In this document: positions 35,693 through 48,982 of the stretch, in pieces
Layout of the letters: each line of letters opens with the position of its first letter
Numbering within the stretch: position 1 is the stretch's first letter
NCBI GenBank assembly: GCA_936440205.1
Contig: OW387140.1
Location: forward strand, 25,293,659 to 25,357,658
Reading direction: 5' to 3'
DNA length: 64,000 bases
From: Lepidonotus clava
Taxonomy: Eukaryota > Annelida > Polychaeta > Phyllodocida > Polynoidae
Translations under genes and position numbers: made by a program
The notes under the pieces: model-generated
What the model saw: the letters and a program-made list of their open reading frames with translations, nothing else
What the model was told of the DNA's origin: nothing
Database searches by the model: none

Positions 35693-37772
35693 CACTGATA
35701 ATCCTATGGGTGAAAATGCTAGTCATATAGGGACTAACTTAGATAGTCAACTTGATGGGGCCTGAGACAACTAACTTTTCCTGGTCACAGGTGACTATAG
35801 TGACTAGCTTGAGTTAGTCTTACTTAAATGGGATGTGACGTACATAGCAAAGGGTGGCTAATGGTCTTAGTCACATGGGACTAAGTTGAAACATGTAATA
35901 TGCCGAATAGGCCTACAGGGCCTACAATGCATTTTGTATCAAGGACATACCACTAGTATGGCCCTAGACCTCTAAACTCGACAGGGTGACATGGGCCCTT
36001 TTGGGACTTAATGCCATCTGGTTGGGATTTTATGGAGATAGTGACATGGGACATTGCAATTTCTTAAATTCGACAGGGTGACATGGCCTTTTCTTAAATT
36101 GGACATGGCGACATGGCCGTTTTTAAAATTCGATATGCGACATTGGGACCCCCCACTAGTAACCAGGGGGCCTGATCCTGTATCTGCACACTTTAATGGC
36201 TTCTAAATCTAATAAAGGTGGCAAGAAATCACATAGAATTGAAGGCCTTTGGTGATATTAAGCAAAAATAAAAGAGTATAAAATTAGAGTCAGTTTGGTT
36301 AAAGGAAGCCAAACCAACGTTGTTTCAAATTGGACAATTATTTGCAAACTCAAACAACTTTGGTTAGAGTTGAATTAATGTCATTTCTGGTTGAATACAG
36401 CAATGCCTTTTAACAAACAAATTTTGGTAGGTCACCAAAAGGATCGGGGACAAGTTTGAGTCCATTTCAATAAGGTTTAAACCTTTTTTTTCACTTCTTG
36501 ATCTTGGTTACACCATATAATAATCTCTGATTCACAAACTCCCACGTCAACAGGTTGGGGTTAGCATGGGAAAATCAATACGTCCCATTATTTCAGGACG
36601 CCCTACTTTAAATCATGTTAGGATGCATTCTTTTATCATGTAGAAATGTCAAAATACCATGTTACATGAAAAAAAGATATATTGTAATGTTTAGTTTGAA
36701 TACTATGAACGCAGTGGGCATTTTAGTAGTTTTAAATGGTTTCCTGTAATTCTGGAACAACAGATATTGTCTGAAAATGACAATTAAAAGATATCCACAC
36801 AAAAAAAATTTGGACATCCTTTGATTGAAAGTAAAATTTATAAAATTATAAAAACATAAGGGGGGTGGGGGGGGGGGGAGCGGGGGTAATCTGTTAAAAA
36901 AAAGTTCCACATTTCCTTCCAGGCCTGCCAACCTGTGTGGTTCTGTTTTTTAGTGAGAGGGGTAGATCCTGCCGATTCTTTTCTTTTGAAAATATTGCTG
37001 AAATGCTAACGTTTTATTTAGTAAATTGTAAGCACAAATTCATACAGATTAATATTAGTGTAAATATTTCAAAAGAAATGGTCGCATAGGAGGCGCAACT
37101 CTCGGAACCTCGCCACCCCCTTTTTAAGTTTAAATTGTTGAAATTATAAGCAAAAGTTACACTAAGGGATTCTCGCCAACCCCCCCCCCCCCCCCCAACA
37201 CAGACCCTGGGTACGGGCCTGTTGAATTGTTAATATACCATAAAGAAAACAATATTATTTTAAGGATTTTAAGTATTTGACTGATAATTCAAAATGTATC
37301 CTGTTATTCCAGCACACTTGGTGGAACAGTTAATTGGGCCATACCATTATAAGCTTAAGAGGACGAGCTGTTTTGATGTTGTAGCCCCAGCCTGATCAGC
37401 AGAAGTGCATTGTATAAGCCTACAGGAGAGTCGTTATGCTTTATTACATACAAATATGGGTTTAAGCAAAGCTTTACTCACCTAGTAATCCTTTTTACGT
37501 ATCTTATAATGGCAGTATCAATACCAAAACATTAGGGATGACTTAAAGCTCCAACAAAAGCCACTAGTCTAATCGTCTGGTTGGTGTAATGTTGTTCCTG
37601 AATTCAAATTTCCCACTAAAACGTCACTTCCGGTGACGTCATATATACTCAGCATTGACTATCCTTTTGTGACTATGCTAAATATCCCCATAGTCACTTT
37701 GATCACTCCCGAATGGCTATCGCAACCTGGTCCTTATGTGACTAACTATTGACACCATCAAGATTATCAGTG
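35693..37772. mobile_element. Decayed DNA-transposon-like element with TAGTCA-rich ends
   Basis: The left end CACTGATAATC...GCTAGTCATATAGGGAC aligns with the reverse complement of the right end, CACTGATAATC...GTTAGTCACATAAGGAC, at roughly 70 percent over about 55 bp. Within 250 bp of each end the words TAGTCAC and GTGACTA recur many times in both orientations, as subterminal transposase-binding repeats do in hAT-like elements. There is no ORF or transposase and no clear target duplication. The right subterminal region also carries TGACGTCATATATA near 37634, a CRE plus TATA arrangement. Assignment to a superfamily is not possible. Confidence 0.42.
35970..36150 (+). repeat. Short tandem repeat, unit about 28-30 bp
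   Basis: Three to four imperfect copies containing AAATTCGACAGGGTGACATG lie at about 35976, 36066, 36096 and 36126 (the last most diverged), inside the decayed element. Poly-G and poly-C runs lie further along at about 36860 and 37180. Confidence 0.6.
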
Positions 37773-39040
37773 TGGGACCTGGGGAAGTATTTTGTATAAC
37801 AGGTTCTCTTCAAGGCAGGCACTTGTTTTGAACGAATGCTTTAAAGATCGAGTGTTTTTTTCACATGAATATTTGGCATTTTCACATAAATATTTGGACT
37901 ATAGTATTTGCAGGCAATCAACAGAATAATTACGAGGTGTACTTTAACTTAGTTAAACAAAAACGAAATCTGAGCTAATATTCTTTTCGTAAGAATCCCC
38001 AGTGCGTTTTTATGTGCAAACGCAGCGAAATGAACATTACACAGGTGTCTGTGATGGGCCTGGCCTGGCTGCTATCACAATAGGACAGGCAGACTCAGAT
38101 GTGTGCTATATGTAATAATGTTTTTCTTCAAATTTCTCAGATAATCTATGATTTGATAGAACTGATCTGATCTGATCTTCCATTATTCATATGGCTCAGA
38201 AATGGCTGACATCTGCAGTGATAACAGCTTACGACCAGATCGTAATAATATTTTATATCACGCAGACATGTCTGGTTCTATTGTATTTAAGCTTCGTGCC
38301 ATTATGAATGTGGGACTTCTGATACTCGATGCGCCACTGCCATGGTGCCATATACAACGTAAAATGTCTCAGTGGGTAACATTTACTGCTATCAGTGACA
38401 GTTTCCCCGACATTTCTAACCACAACTGTTCTTTTCTAAAACACAAGCAGCAGAGCACGTACCATTTGATGGACTTTGTCTTTTTTCCTATAGATAATCA
38501 CGTATGTGGGTCCATCTGGGATTATAACTGCTGGCTCCGAAAGGAAATGGGCTTGAAACCTCATTACGCTATAATTATTATCAAACATAAACATACAAAA
38601 CAGGCCCCTATGACAGGTGTTGCGTGTTGCGCTTGAAAATGATTAAAGCGTTTGGTACACTCTGGTCTTGGCAGACTACTATAACGTACACAACATGCGT
38701 TTTAAAAACTTTCCTAGTACTAATCTTAGTTATCAACTATACAGCTTTACTATTTGAAACTGTTTGATGAAGCACAATATAATCGTCATTGTAGCACATA
38801 CATTATTTAAAACCTTTATGATAGTAGTTTTGTTCTGAAGTAGCCTGAAACCATTCCTCACATAGTTATCACACTAGATACATTTACCAATTTAGTTTTT
38901 CGGCCGTCCTCGTTTAAAAGACCCAACCTGGAGGGTGCCTTTTTACCCCTTTTTCAAAGAGAAGAGGCCCATATATCATAACCCCAGCTACCACCCTACC
39001 TGTGTATGTATACGACCTATTAGTCGTGTATTATACACAG
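37773..39040. other. No supported gene; one 144-codon ORF
   Basis: A plus-strand ORF at 38202-38636 opens with a true ATG and runs 144 codons (MADICSDNSLRPDRNN...). It has no recognised domain, signal peptide or repeats, and its composition resembles translated AT-rich non-coding DNA. I do not call it a gene. Confidence 0.35.
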
Positions 39041-39168
39041 GTGTTCCCAGTCTACTGGAGGGGCCTGCCGACCACCCTGCTGATGACTTCGCCTCCAGGG
39101 GCGAGTCTTCTCCTGGCGCCGGGCAGACCGGGGCTCGGAATGGGCTTGGAGATAGGGTAGACATACAG
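39041..39168 (+). CDS. Candidate internal exon, unknown protein
   Basis: A GC-rich 128-bp island is bounded by TTATACACAG on the left and GTATGT on the right, matching acceptor and donor consensus. Entering with two bases of a split codon, one frame is open throughout and reads VPSLLEGPADHPADDFASRG, then ESSPGAGQTGARNGLGDRVD and IQ. The other two frames contain stops. The peptide is acidic, Gly/Pro/Ser-rich and probably disordered, without a recognisable family. It is on the opposite strand to the LRP exon, so it would belong to another gene. It may equally be a chance GC-rich island or a non-coding exon. Confidence 0.3.
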
Positions 39169-39620
39169 GTATGTCGAGGGATATTTATTTCACTCTCAAT
39201 TAGAATAAAAAAAATGGTCCTGTGTATGTATACACTGTCAGCAGTGATGGAAGTTATTCATGAAGGAATTTTAACATAATACGTTAACCTTTAGGCTTGT
39301 ACAAATAAAGGATTGCTATGGTGATGCAATCGGAAATAACAGCCAACTCATTTTATCATTTCATATCAAATTACGTTACTTAATCCGTACAAACGATCCT
39401 GGGGTTACTGAAGAAGGAATACTTTTCTCTCTATGAACGGCTGAGCTTTTCAGTTCTATATATAATCATCGATCAATTTGCTTACTTAAATTCAAAGTCC
39501 GCCAGCGGTGCCACGTGATTGACAGCCACAAAGTGCCTTTTCTAATGTACGTGTTTCTGTAGACTTCTTTGATTTGCGGCTTACGATTATATATTTTCTA
39601 TGTATGCAGTGGACCCTAAC

Positions 39621-39723
39621 TTTTTCAGTAGGTGTCAGTATATCGCACGAGTGATACCAAATGTAATAATAACATTTTGTTGTTACGTGTGTGATATGCT
39701 GACATCAGATCCTACTGAGAAAA
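39621..39723 (+). ncRNA. Long imperfect hairpin, possible pre-miRNA or tiny MITE
   Basis: The left arm (TTTTTCAGTAGG then TGTCAGTATATCGCAC) pairs with the right arm (GTGTGATATGCTGACA then CCTACTGAGAAAA). A bulge of about six bases lies on the right arm. The stem continues through a weaker segment to AAATGT/ACATTT around a seven-base loop (AATAATA). Total length is about 103 nt, a suitable size for a microRNA precursor. No known microRNA seed was recognised, and a miniature inverted-repeat transposon would look the same. Confidence 0.35.
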
Positions 39724-41875
39724 TTGACAACAGTAAAATTATTATTGTTGTTAAGCGCCTTTGATGTTTTCGGAGCACATTGAAATTGTTTCATACAAGC
39801 TCATACTTTTTCTGTATAATCAAAATTGATAACAAACGATATTTTAACCTGATGTTGGTTTTTCATGTTTTTCTTTGGACTCAGAATTCTCAATAAGTAT
39901 TTAATGTCCATTGCCACCTATGCTATATACCAACTTAGACGTAAACTAGGTCCATCCTTAACAGTTTAGTGCCTCCCTTTCCTAAAGTCTTTTTTTTGCA
40001 TTCTTTCTGTACGCCAGGGCCTTCCTCCTGTGGGGTAGGGGTGGTGACAGGCCACTGGCCACTCAGCTTTTATCGGCCTGCCGGAGATGCTCGGAGCACT
40101 TGGCCCATGATCTAACTAACTCAAAAACGTCGACCTTGTGGTGGCCCAGCCTGATCCCGTGTTGGACGTACATCACAGAGGTTGGCAAGGACTCTATCTA
40201 CAAGTACGCTTTTCTAAAAAGCAGTACATTTAAGCGTTAGAGCAAACTGTTTACGAGCGGATCGTAAACACAAGGTTAAGGGCGGACAACGTCGGAGCAC
40301 AGGCAACTTTGGAAGTGTATCATAGCTCAGTGCACAACGTTTTTTGAATATAGTATATTTAATAGATTTGTGAGAATAATGCAATTGTTTAAAAAAGTAT
40401 CACTTTTTCCACCCTTACCGTTCGTATTTTATAGCATGTCCTGCTTGGTATCAAATCCAGCTAAATATACATACAAAAAGTTAGTTTTGATCCATAATGT
40501 TTTGCTGATAGAAAGTTGTGGCCGCGTATATATCCCACTAAGTAACTGAATATCTTATTCGGACATGTATCTATGGTATAATTTAGTATGAGTAAATAAA
40601 CAGAAGGCATTCGGCAGTGACGTAGTAGTGTAACTTCTTTGATATTGCCATCGTAGGTATTTTAAAGCTTTAACTTCATATTGCTCCGGCTGTGCTTCCA
40701 AATGTCAGAATTAATGTAGTAGTCAGCTTCAACGCCTATCTCAAGAGTAATTGGAAATAATGTGTGTGCAGAAGTAGACAAATGAATGGATAGAATAGCC
40801 TCTGATACCTCGGTGCATGTGCATAAGGCAATTGTTATTCAGGAGCCCCTGAGAATGCAGCCATTGATTACATCATAAGAAATGGTTATGTTATTAGCAG
40901 ACTATAGACAGCTTTATTAATTGGACTGAGGATTTACCACAAGCAACAAATGAGACGGCAAATAGGATTTGCATACATGATGGCAACCTAGAAGAGACCG
41001 AAGAGCCCCTATTTATCTCTTTTGTGCTACAGAAATTACCTTGGTTCGATTTTGTTAACGGAAACAAATCCGTGAAACAGTTTAATCTCATAATGGTGAT
41101 ATATACTGCGGTGGTACCATATCCATATTTCTGTCTATATAATCCGCAATAGGCGACGAGGCATTTCAAAGCGTCAGTAGTTTCGAATCAATACCATTTC
41201 TCTCGTTTGAAAATCAATGACTCTCGCTCAGAGAAATGGACCAGAGTATTGAATTCCCGGACAAGAAACATATTTCAAGCGTGCGGCCATGATGTTTCTA
41301 TGGGAGGAGAATTGCCTGAAAAGATTAAAACTGTTGATCGCAAACTGTACATTTCTTAAACAAATATAATTATTTCCCGGCCTTCCCCTTTCCCCTACCT
41401 TCGGCCCACACCCCTGTTTCTTCCCCTAACCCCACCCGCTCCCTGCGTGCCGTGAATTACCCCCATCTTCCCGGAACCTGCCCCGAATACCATAACTCAG
41501 GCGACCCGTCGTCCCGGGAACGGCGAGCAGCACGTGGGTCCTGTCAGGGCCGCCAACCACATCTCGTACAAGTGGCGGGGTGGTCGGGATGGGAGAGGGA
41601 CGTGGGAGTGGGAGGAGCTTTGGGGGAAGCTGTTCAGCGTTTACGTCCATGCTGACCATGGACATGAGGTTACAGATTTCAGAATATGTCAGATCGAGTT
41701 CTTACAAGTTGCTTTTGACACTAGGGCGTAAACATTTCCCTATCGTTTGTGGCTGTCCATTTAACTGTTCTTTAAAAAGGGAAACGCCTCACATTACACA
41801 AATTGAGGTCTTACAACATAACATATTATAGCCTTTTAGGCCTCTATATACATACATACAAAAACATATATATAT

Positions 41876-41893
41876 ACATGTAGGCCTACATGT
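41876..41893. repeat. 18-bp perfect palindrome
   Basis: ACATGTAGGCCTACATGT, following an AT-rich (CATA)n-like stretch. The core TAGGCCTA is a frequent word in this window (for example near 12140 and 20755). Confidence 0.9.
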
Positions 41894-42623
41894 TTTATAA
41901 TTCAATTGACTTTCCTATCTCACATCCTCCTACATGGTCTTGATATACGCAATGGGTTTATAAATGGACATACGCAATTGCCAATAACAAAGTTGTACCT
42001 GCAACCCCCGGAGGGGCATCAGGCATTATATCGCTGGTACAAAAGAACGGTCGACAGGCGGCTCATCTTAAGCGATATGAACTTGAATGCCCCGCTATCG
42101 AGGTATCTATCAAGGCCAGCTGAGCTTATGGCATTCGGCCGGCGGTGATTTGCCAGATCTGGGTGTCATAGAGTCCTAGACCCTGGGCTAAGGCCAGGCC
42201 TGGAGGGCCCAGCTGCTCCCCTCGCCAATTGGCTGACAAGATCAGTCCACGCCGGTTACCCGGGGCCCCTTTGATCATCAGGTTGTGGAGGGGTGTGGGT
42301 GGGCGGGCAACGGGAGCAAAGGGCTTGGAGAACTAGAGTACCATGAGGTAGGGCTATTAGGGTGCAGGCAATTAGTGATAGGTTTATGGGGTGGGAGATC
42401 TGAAGTAAGGGTAGGCTACAAGATGCCGTGTCTTATCATGATTATGCTGTTCATTCTGCGTGTTGATCAGCAAGGTAAAGCTTTTAATCTTAGTAAGAAC
42501 GCATCTTAATTGTTATCAATGTTTGAATGTAAATGAAAAATATACGTATCTTGAATATGATGATATTGATATTGTCTGCATACGTTATATCTAATTTTAT
42601 TTACGTTATCTTTTAATTCATAT

Positions 42624-42645
42624 AAAATCATATATATATGATTTT
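42624..42645. repeat. 22-bp perfect AT-rich palindrome
   Basis: AAAATCAT, a central TA run and ATGATTTT form a perfect inverted repeat with no spacer. It may extrude as a cruciform; no protein site is implied. Confidence 0.9.
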
Positions 42646-45600
42646 GTTCTGAATTCGGACACATGTATGTCGATTAACACTACTGCATGCTCGAGAGTAT
42701 TGGCTATAGCCACCAATGGAACGCCTTATCCCGTATCAGCATATGTATGTCTTTCGTCCCTGAATCCTCATCCTATCTCTACAACTGTTTGAAAACAAAA
42801 GTAACACCAGCTGTGAATACTAAGAGAAAGTTAACCTCATCAACCAGGAGAGCCAGTCCATCCCGATAACGCTAGACCGATCTGGATATATGTTAACAAA
42901 ACACAAGTTTTATCTTTCATTAAATCAACATCAAAATCCTGAGCCCAACTGATGGATTTCAGCATCTCAGATTAAGAATAGTAGCACATGGAGAGTTGCC
43001 TGAAGATTTCACACCTCACTCGTATAACGTTTCACCACAGAAACGTTGACGTGAGCTGCAATACATCAACTGTTCGAAGGCATTGAGACTATGAAGCCTA
43101 ATCTACATTCCTATCGCCAGTGGCAAATTGTTCGCATTGCTCTGACCTTTGTAGATGCATATTGGGTCGCGACCTGTCGCCTCATATATACGACCGACAG
43201 GTCATGTCCCCGAGACCTTCCCAAATGTCAATGTTACATGGCCATGGATGCTAAGTCTGTGAAATAAGATTTCTTATTCTTAACAGTAGGTCGATCAACT
43301 GTAGTTATCAGGAGAAAATGTATAGAGTTTGTACATGTTATGTATGTATATGTAGGCTCCATTACGAAAAATACAGTACAACCGAGAAGAGTCCACAGAA
43401 TTATACATTCTAGAAAACTAAACAAAATGCCATGAAATGAATAAACCAAAACAAATACAGTGAATTTAGCAATATAAATTGAGTGATAAACTCGAAATAT
43501 ATATCTCAATGTTAGAAACAAATATGTAATACAGATAATGTTATTTGATTATTTCCACAGGGCCTACTCTGTTCCATCTTGGAGCACCTTTTATATTCAA
43601 TAAGAAAATGATATTATGTGGTTATCATAATTCTATTTCTGATGCACTAAAAATTCTATCCATCTCAATATCATTATGTCGACTTTGGCTTTCCATAGGA
43701 CAAAATAATTATATTAGCTCTGTCAACCTTGACTTCCAAAAGGAGAAAATTATGACTATAACTACATGTAATAAAACCTTTTTAAACATAATTATAAATA
43801 ACTCTTTAAAGGCTAATGTAAATTGTAATACAAAGATTAGTAAAATGAAGCTTGGGGGAGATCTAGAGCTGGGATTTAGTTTAGAAAGTTTCAGGTAAAT
43901 AAAGATGTTTCAAATAGAATATATTGTGAAGTGAGAGGCGAGCTCATTATTAACCCTTTCACCAGCAACCAACTTTGCGCGACTGACATTTTTCATATGT
44001 AACAAGTTGCTGACACTATTGACAATAACATAATGAAGGTTAGTGATTAATTCTAACACGGAGATTACAAATTGCACGGACGCCAGGTGTCAGGTGTAGC
44101 CCAAGTCCAAGACCCAGAGAAGAACATTCATTCACAGAAATACAGCCTCCAGGGGACCCGCCCCGAATGTGTCTGTTATGAAAAACGGTTTAGCTCTCAC
44201 CCTGTGGTCAGATAAGAGAGGCCCTTGTTATTAGACGTAACGTTAACGTGTTGCCTTGTCAGAGTTGGCTGCTGCTGGCATTTGGATCGTTGTCGGGGGG
44301 CACGAGAGATAACACCTCCACTGTCCAATAGTGTACTGACCTCTATTTGTCTAGGGGACCAGTAACGTTATCCCAAACAGCTGCAGATAGAGTAACTAAT
44401 CCCTAATGACTTCCTGCTGGCAGCCAGTTTCATCATTTGCCTCTCTAGTGGCACCACCTATAAGCACCTACTGCCAGTGCCCAACACACAACCTTTAATT
44501 TACAGAAGGTATGTATGTAGAAGGGTGGGAAAGGCACTCAATCTGGGATAGTAAGCTTTGCAGGACATTGGTCCACTAAAGCCCTGGCTCCACTGCCCGA
44601 AAGTCAAGTTGAGAACTTTGGACTCAGTCCTTCAGAGGAGCCGGGGTTAAAATGGGGTCGTAGCCTTTTGATACGACTGGATCCTCTGGTATTACATATT
44701 GAGCTCTTGAAGATGTACGACTCAATCGTCGGGTCTAAGGGTGTGTGTGCAGTACTTTTGTTTATAATTATTTTGTTATACCTATCATGCTTTTCCCCCT
44801 CCGATTTCTGTTTGTGAATCCCGTCTGTTAATGCATTTTCCCCTATGCTATGATGCAGGGTATTTAAGAATACTAACATATTATAACCCCTATATGCATA
44901 CTTCCGAGATACTCATTGCATTAAAGAGCTCCACCCCGGTCGGACGGTTCTGGGCGTGTCTAGGCTCCTGAGCTGCTCCACAACTCCTGCCTCCCAGGGG
45001 TCTAACAAAAGGCGAACATGGGAGCTTACCCCGAGCACCTCTCACTGCAGACCGTCTTCACCCAGGTGTGGACGGCCACCTGCCACCCACGCCCGGATGT
45101 CCTCGGGGACTTATAATATAACATTGCTGATTACATCATGAGTCGGAGGTTTGACAAGAGAAATACTCTAGGGGCGGTTTCTCAATTACAAACATATACA
45201 AAATCAATGTAAGTCCATATGTTGGCGTAAAATTAAAAATTAACACTCCCCCCTAAGAGTATGCAATAGTTACATACCGTTAGGACGGAAAGTGGTAATG
45301 TCAATAATTATGACATTGAGTATGTAAATATGATGTAAAAATATAAATAGTCAACTCAATCTGTTTGCCACACATTCAGTGAAAGCCCCTTTTAGTTGAT
45401 CGGTGCGAGCTGCTCGTTGTGCTGCTCCCGGGCGCCCCATTTCCCTACCAGGCCCCATCCAGCAGTACTGAGCCTGAGGGCCGAAGATTTAGGATGCCCC
45501 AGTCGGCGCAAGCTATGTGTCTCAGTGGTCCCATTAATGCCATGGATGAGGAGGCAGTAGGTCGACTGAGGAAGGAGCGCTCAGCAGGGTTGGCTGGCAC

Positions 45601-48600
45601 AGTGGCCGAGTTATTAACAACTTAATTACCATTGGGTCCATTCAGTCACGGCTATAGACCTGTCACTGTCCTGCTTTAAAACAATGTCTGTCAGTGACTA
45701 TTTATTACATGAAAAGTAATACAAGGACTATATTGAAATGTGGCCTTGGGACCTTTCATTGAGGATATTTTCTGTGGAAGCAAAATAGATACAAAGTTTG
45801 GTTTATGCATGAATGATGGTCGTCACTGAATAAACTGAAGGCCCTTCAAGTTCAACTACCAGCAAGCTGTAAGAGCTCGGAGGATTGACCATAACCACTA
45901 CTCCTTTGGTCACATGCAGCTTGGGGAGGGGTTCAGGAAAGGGTTACTACCTGGTCCATGCATGCGCTGCCTTTAACCAATATTGAGTGACCTATGACTC
46001 ACCCACCTGGGACTACCCACCTGAAATTGACAGTGGTGGTCTTAACTTGATAAGAAGAGGGCTATAATGTCTTATATATCACTCATTGGTTATTAACTAC
46101 TTCTGACTTCTTAAACTACTTGAATCTATATGATTGGGGGAGGGGGGCAATGCCATTCAACTGCTGAATATGATAATGTGTAAGTAGTCATTTAGATCAA
46201 AGAGAATAAAATGACTGAAGACGTGACTGATTAAGGGAGTCCGTACCGATATCTAGCTAAAAGACAATAACATATAACCAACTCCCAAAGTCTATGCATA
46301 AACGCTTCATAGAAAACTTATAGTTTTTACAATAGCAAAATCTCTGTCAAGGCAGTTGAAAGATAAAAGGCCTGCAGTTATCATTCGGGAAATGGCCTTG
46401 GCGGTATGACTCCTGTGCCTGAGCTGCATGTTCGGCAGTAAAAGGCTGGCTTTATTGGCTGCTCAGGATCTCGGCCGACGGTCATCCCTGGGTGCCCAGA
46501 TAATTGGGTAAAAACCTGATCCAGGACACGCCTGGGCGTCAGGTGACTAATTGTCCTCCCGCTTCTCAGTGTCAACCAGCAGATACTCGCCCTGCCGAAC
46601 GTTGGCAGCTTGGCAATGGGGATAATCACGCGGAACTGAAATAGGAAAGCCGTTTTCAAGGTAGCACTTTTGTTCAGTTGCCTTAAGGCCTTCCGTTAAC
46701 AAATGATCATTCTGTAATATCATTAATTGCAATATCATCAACCAACCTGTTCTAAATAATTCATATCTCCACATCCGGTTTATCTTAGAAGGTGAGGATT
46801 TACCTTGTTACAGGGATGTTCGAAAATAAGACTACTATTACGAATCCCTACAAAATCACGATTAAGGGATTTAGCACGGTATTTTTCCATATGTTGACCG
46901 ACGAAATGATGGGGAGGATTCATAGCTTGATGGAAAAGACGACCTTTAAGAAGACAACCTTTATCAGCAGCCAGTCATCTGCCCCAACCTGACCAAATCT
47001 CGATACCATCCTACTGGACTGACTTATCTCATGGAAAAATATCACAGTTGTAGTAACTCCAAAGGAAAAGAGATATAACGTCAAAATAATTTTCTGGACA
47101 CTAGGTACAATATGTACCAATATAGCCTACGTTTATGGTCGTCAGTGAGGATTTGGATACGATATTGAAATACATGAAAAGGTGGTTCATTATTATAATA
47201 TTCTTATGATGTACACTTCGGAAATGCTTTATACAATGAGCTGCTCACGAGCTGTGGCTGATGAGTTCGTCGCCCCCTCCCTCCCCTCCGGGCCCAAACT
47301 GTCCCTTGTAGGCTGAATGGAGACGCCCTGTCCCATATCTCATATGTCATGACGCACACAAAGGGCCGGCGGCGGCTGTAGTCTGACCGTGACTCGCCCC
47401 ACGACCTCTCACAGATATTGCTCCCAACTGCTCACTTGACAATACGTTGTCTGATATCACAAGCCTTCCCGGTCAGTTCCATGACCTCACGACCTAAGAC
47501 ATTAATATCCGTTTCTCCAATCACCTACACCTGAACTTCCCGGTGTTCTGTTTTTTACAACTTTTAAAAGGAAATGAAACCAAATGGATATAGATAGAAC
47601 TAATAAGATCGTCTTTAAAAAGGATATTATAGTAGGCTGTTTTTCTTACACGGCATGGTCAAACAGAAAAGATTGAGCACATTTTGTTATATAAAAGGAA
47701 ATTGGGTGAAATCCTGTATCTTTTATCATGAATTGAATGATTGCATTATGTTATCTCCATCTCCATCGACGATACAAAATTAATTACACGGAAGATCATT
47801 GTGAAATGAGTGTAGTTGAAAATAAGAAGAAAAAATATTTGTGTCTTATTGTAATGTGCGGTGATTCTCATTCTTTGATTTACTCAAAATGATCTGCTGT
47901 GTTGTTTGTCTTTAAATGAATGCAATTAGATGGGCCTTACAAAATAACTGGAAATAAGCTCTCGGACCCGGATGCTTTGTATTCCTGCCAGTTACAAAGG
48001 GGCGCGTTAGTCCAAAATTAAGTTTGGATGCAGCCCTAAAATGGGGCTTTGCCTGTTCTCTTAGTCGCCCACCTGACTGTGTTACTCTGCCCATACCTCT
48101 TCATCAGTGGGCCACGTTAGGGCTCCAGCCCAACTAAACGCCATTAGTTAGCCACCCACATGGCCACACCCCCAGTGTCTGCGGCCCTGATGAGATTAAT
48201 CAGCCAATCGGCACGCAGAACAGCCGTCAGCGCACCCGAGGCCTAGTCAACCCTCCTGTGGGCCGGTAAAGCTGTCCAACCATCTGCAATTAGCCCAATT
48301 ACAGGTAAATGCAACTACATTGATACATGGCACGTGGGCTGCATTGATGTACTGAGCTCATTCAAAGTAATATTCCGCCTTCATATTTGCTTTGCCGGTC
48401 CTATATGTAGAACACTACTGAGATTACCCTAAGAAGACCCCAGAAAGGTTGTTGCCACGCCTTCGGCCCACTCAAATTAGGCAGAACTCGGAGAGAAGAT
48501 TCAGATGTTACTTGTCAAGGAAAGCACGATGGCCCCTTCCCGGCTAATTTGTAAAACGAAGTCTGCCGACTGATGAGACACTAACGGCAGATCCGCGGGC

Positions 48601-48838
48601 TTTAGGCGAGCTACTCAGATTGAATTGGAGAACGTCCTCCTTCTGTGTGAATCTTGTCTCAATCTGCGTCTGTGTGACCCAATTAGATCCACGCGCAGCT
48701 AGAGGGAAAGTGGCAGAATCTCACGTGTGTGTTTGTTCGTTGCAGGTTGTTTTATTTCTTTGTATGGCTTCAATCTTTGCCTGATGTATTTTTTCTTTGT
48801 GCGGGTTGCTGGCCATACATCATGAGTAGGAGCGGCCT

Positions 48839-48982
48839 GAGCTGCTCGCCCTGCAATCAGTTATTTAGGAGCAGCTCATCAGGGCACACAAACAGTGGTG
48901 ATGAGCTGCTCACTGTTACACGCAGAATACTGATCGGCCACCTGCTGAGTGGGGCACAGACTGGGCGGGCTCTGAGCAGCTC
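48839..48982. promoter_or_regulatory. Cluster of four GAGCTGCTC motifs
   Basis: GAGCTGCTC occurs at 48839 and 48903, and its complement GAGCAGCTC at 48869 and 48974, all within 144 bp of a moderately GC-rich island. The motif recurs elsewhere in the window far more often than expected. A cis-regulatory role is inference; the binding factor is not recognised. Confidence 0.35.

Larger units (their letters stand above)
39724..48838. other. AT-rich interval, no gene supported; two perfect palindromes
   Basis: No splice-flanked coding segment recognised. Perfect palindromes occur at 41876-41893 and 42624-42645. GC-richer islands lie at about 41390-41660, 42170-42330, 44960-45110, 45390-45600, 47250-47420 and 48040-48280, and GAGCTGCTC motifs lie at 44970, 45407 and 47238. 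ORFs up to 117 codons lack features. Confidence 0.4.

Noticed and set aside
37640-37710. miR-153-like string GCATAGTCACAAAAG on the minus strand with a small stem
   Set aside because: The seed base differs (TAGCATAG, not TTGCATAG), the stem is only about 9 bp, and GTGACTA/TAGTCAC is the subterminal repeat of the surrounding element, which explains the resemblance.
38202-38636. 144-codon plus ORF starting at a true ATG
   Set aside because: No family, signal peptide, repeats or codon bias. An ORF of this length is not surprising somewhere in 64 kb searched in six frames.
34248-43182. Shared 16-mer around GGTCGCGACC near 34250 and 43165
   Set aside because: It is a single pair with diverging flanks and is partly a simple palindrome; one such match in this much sequence is near chance.
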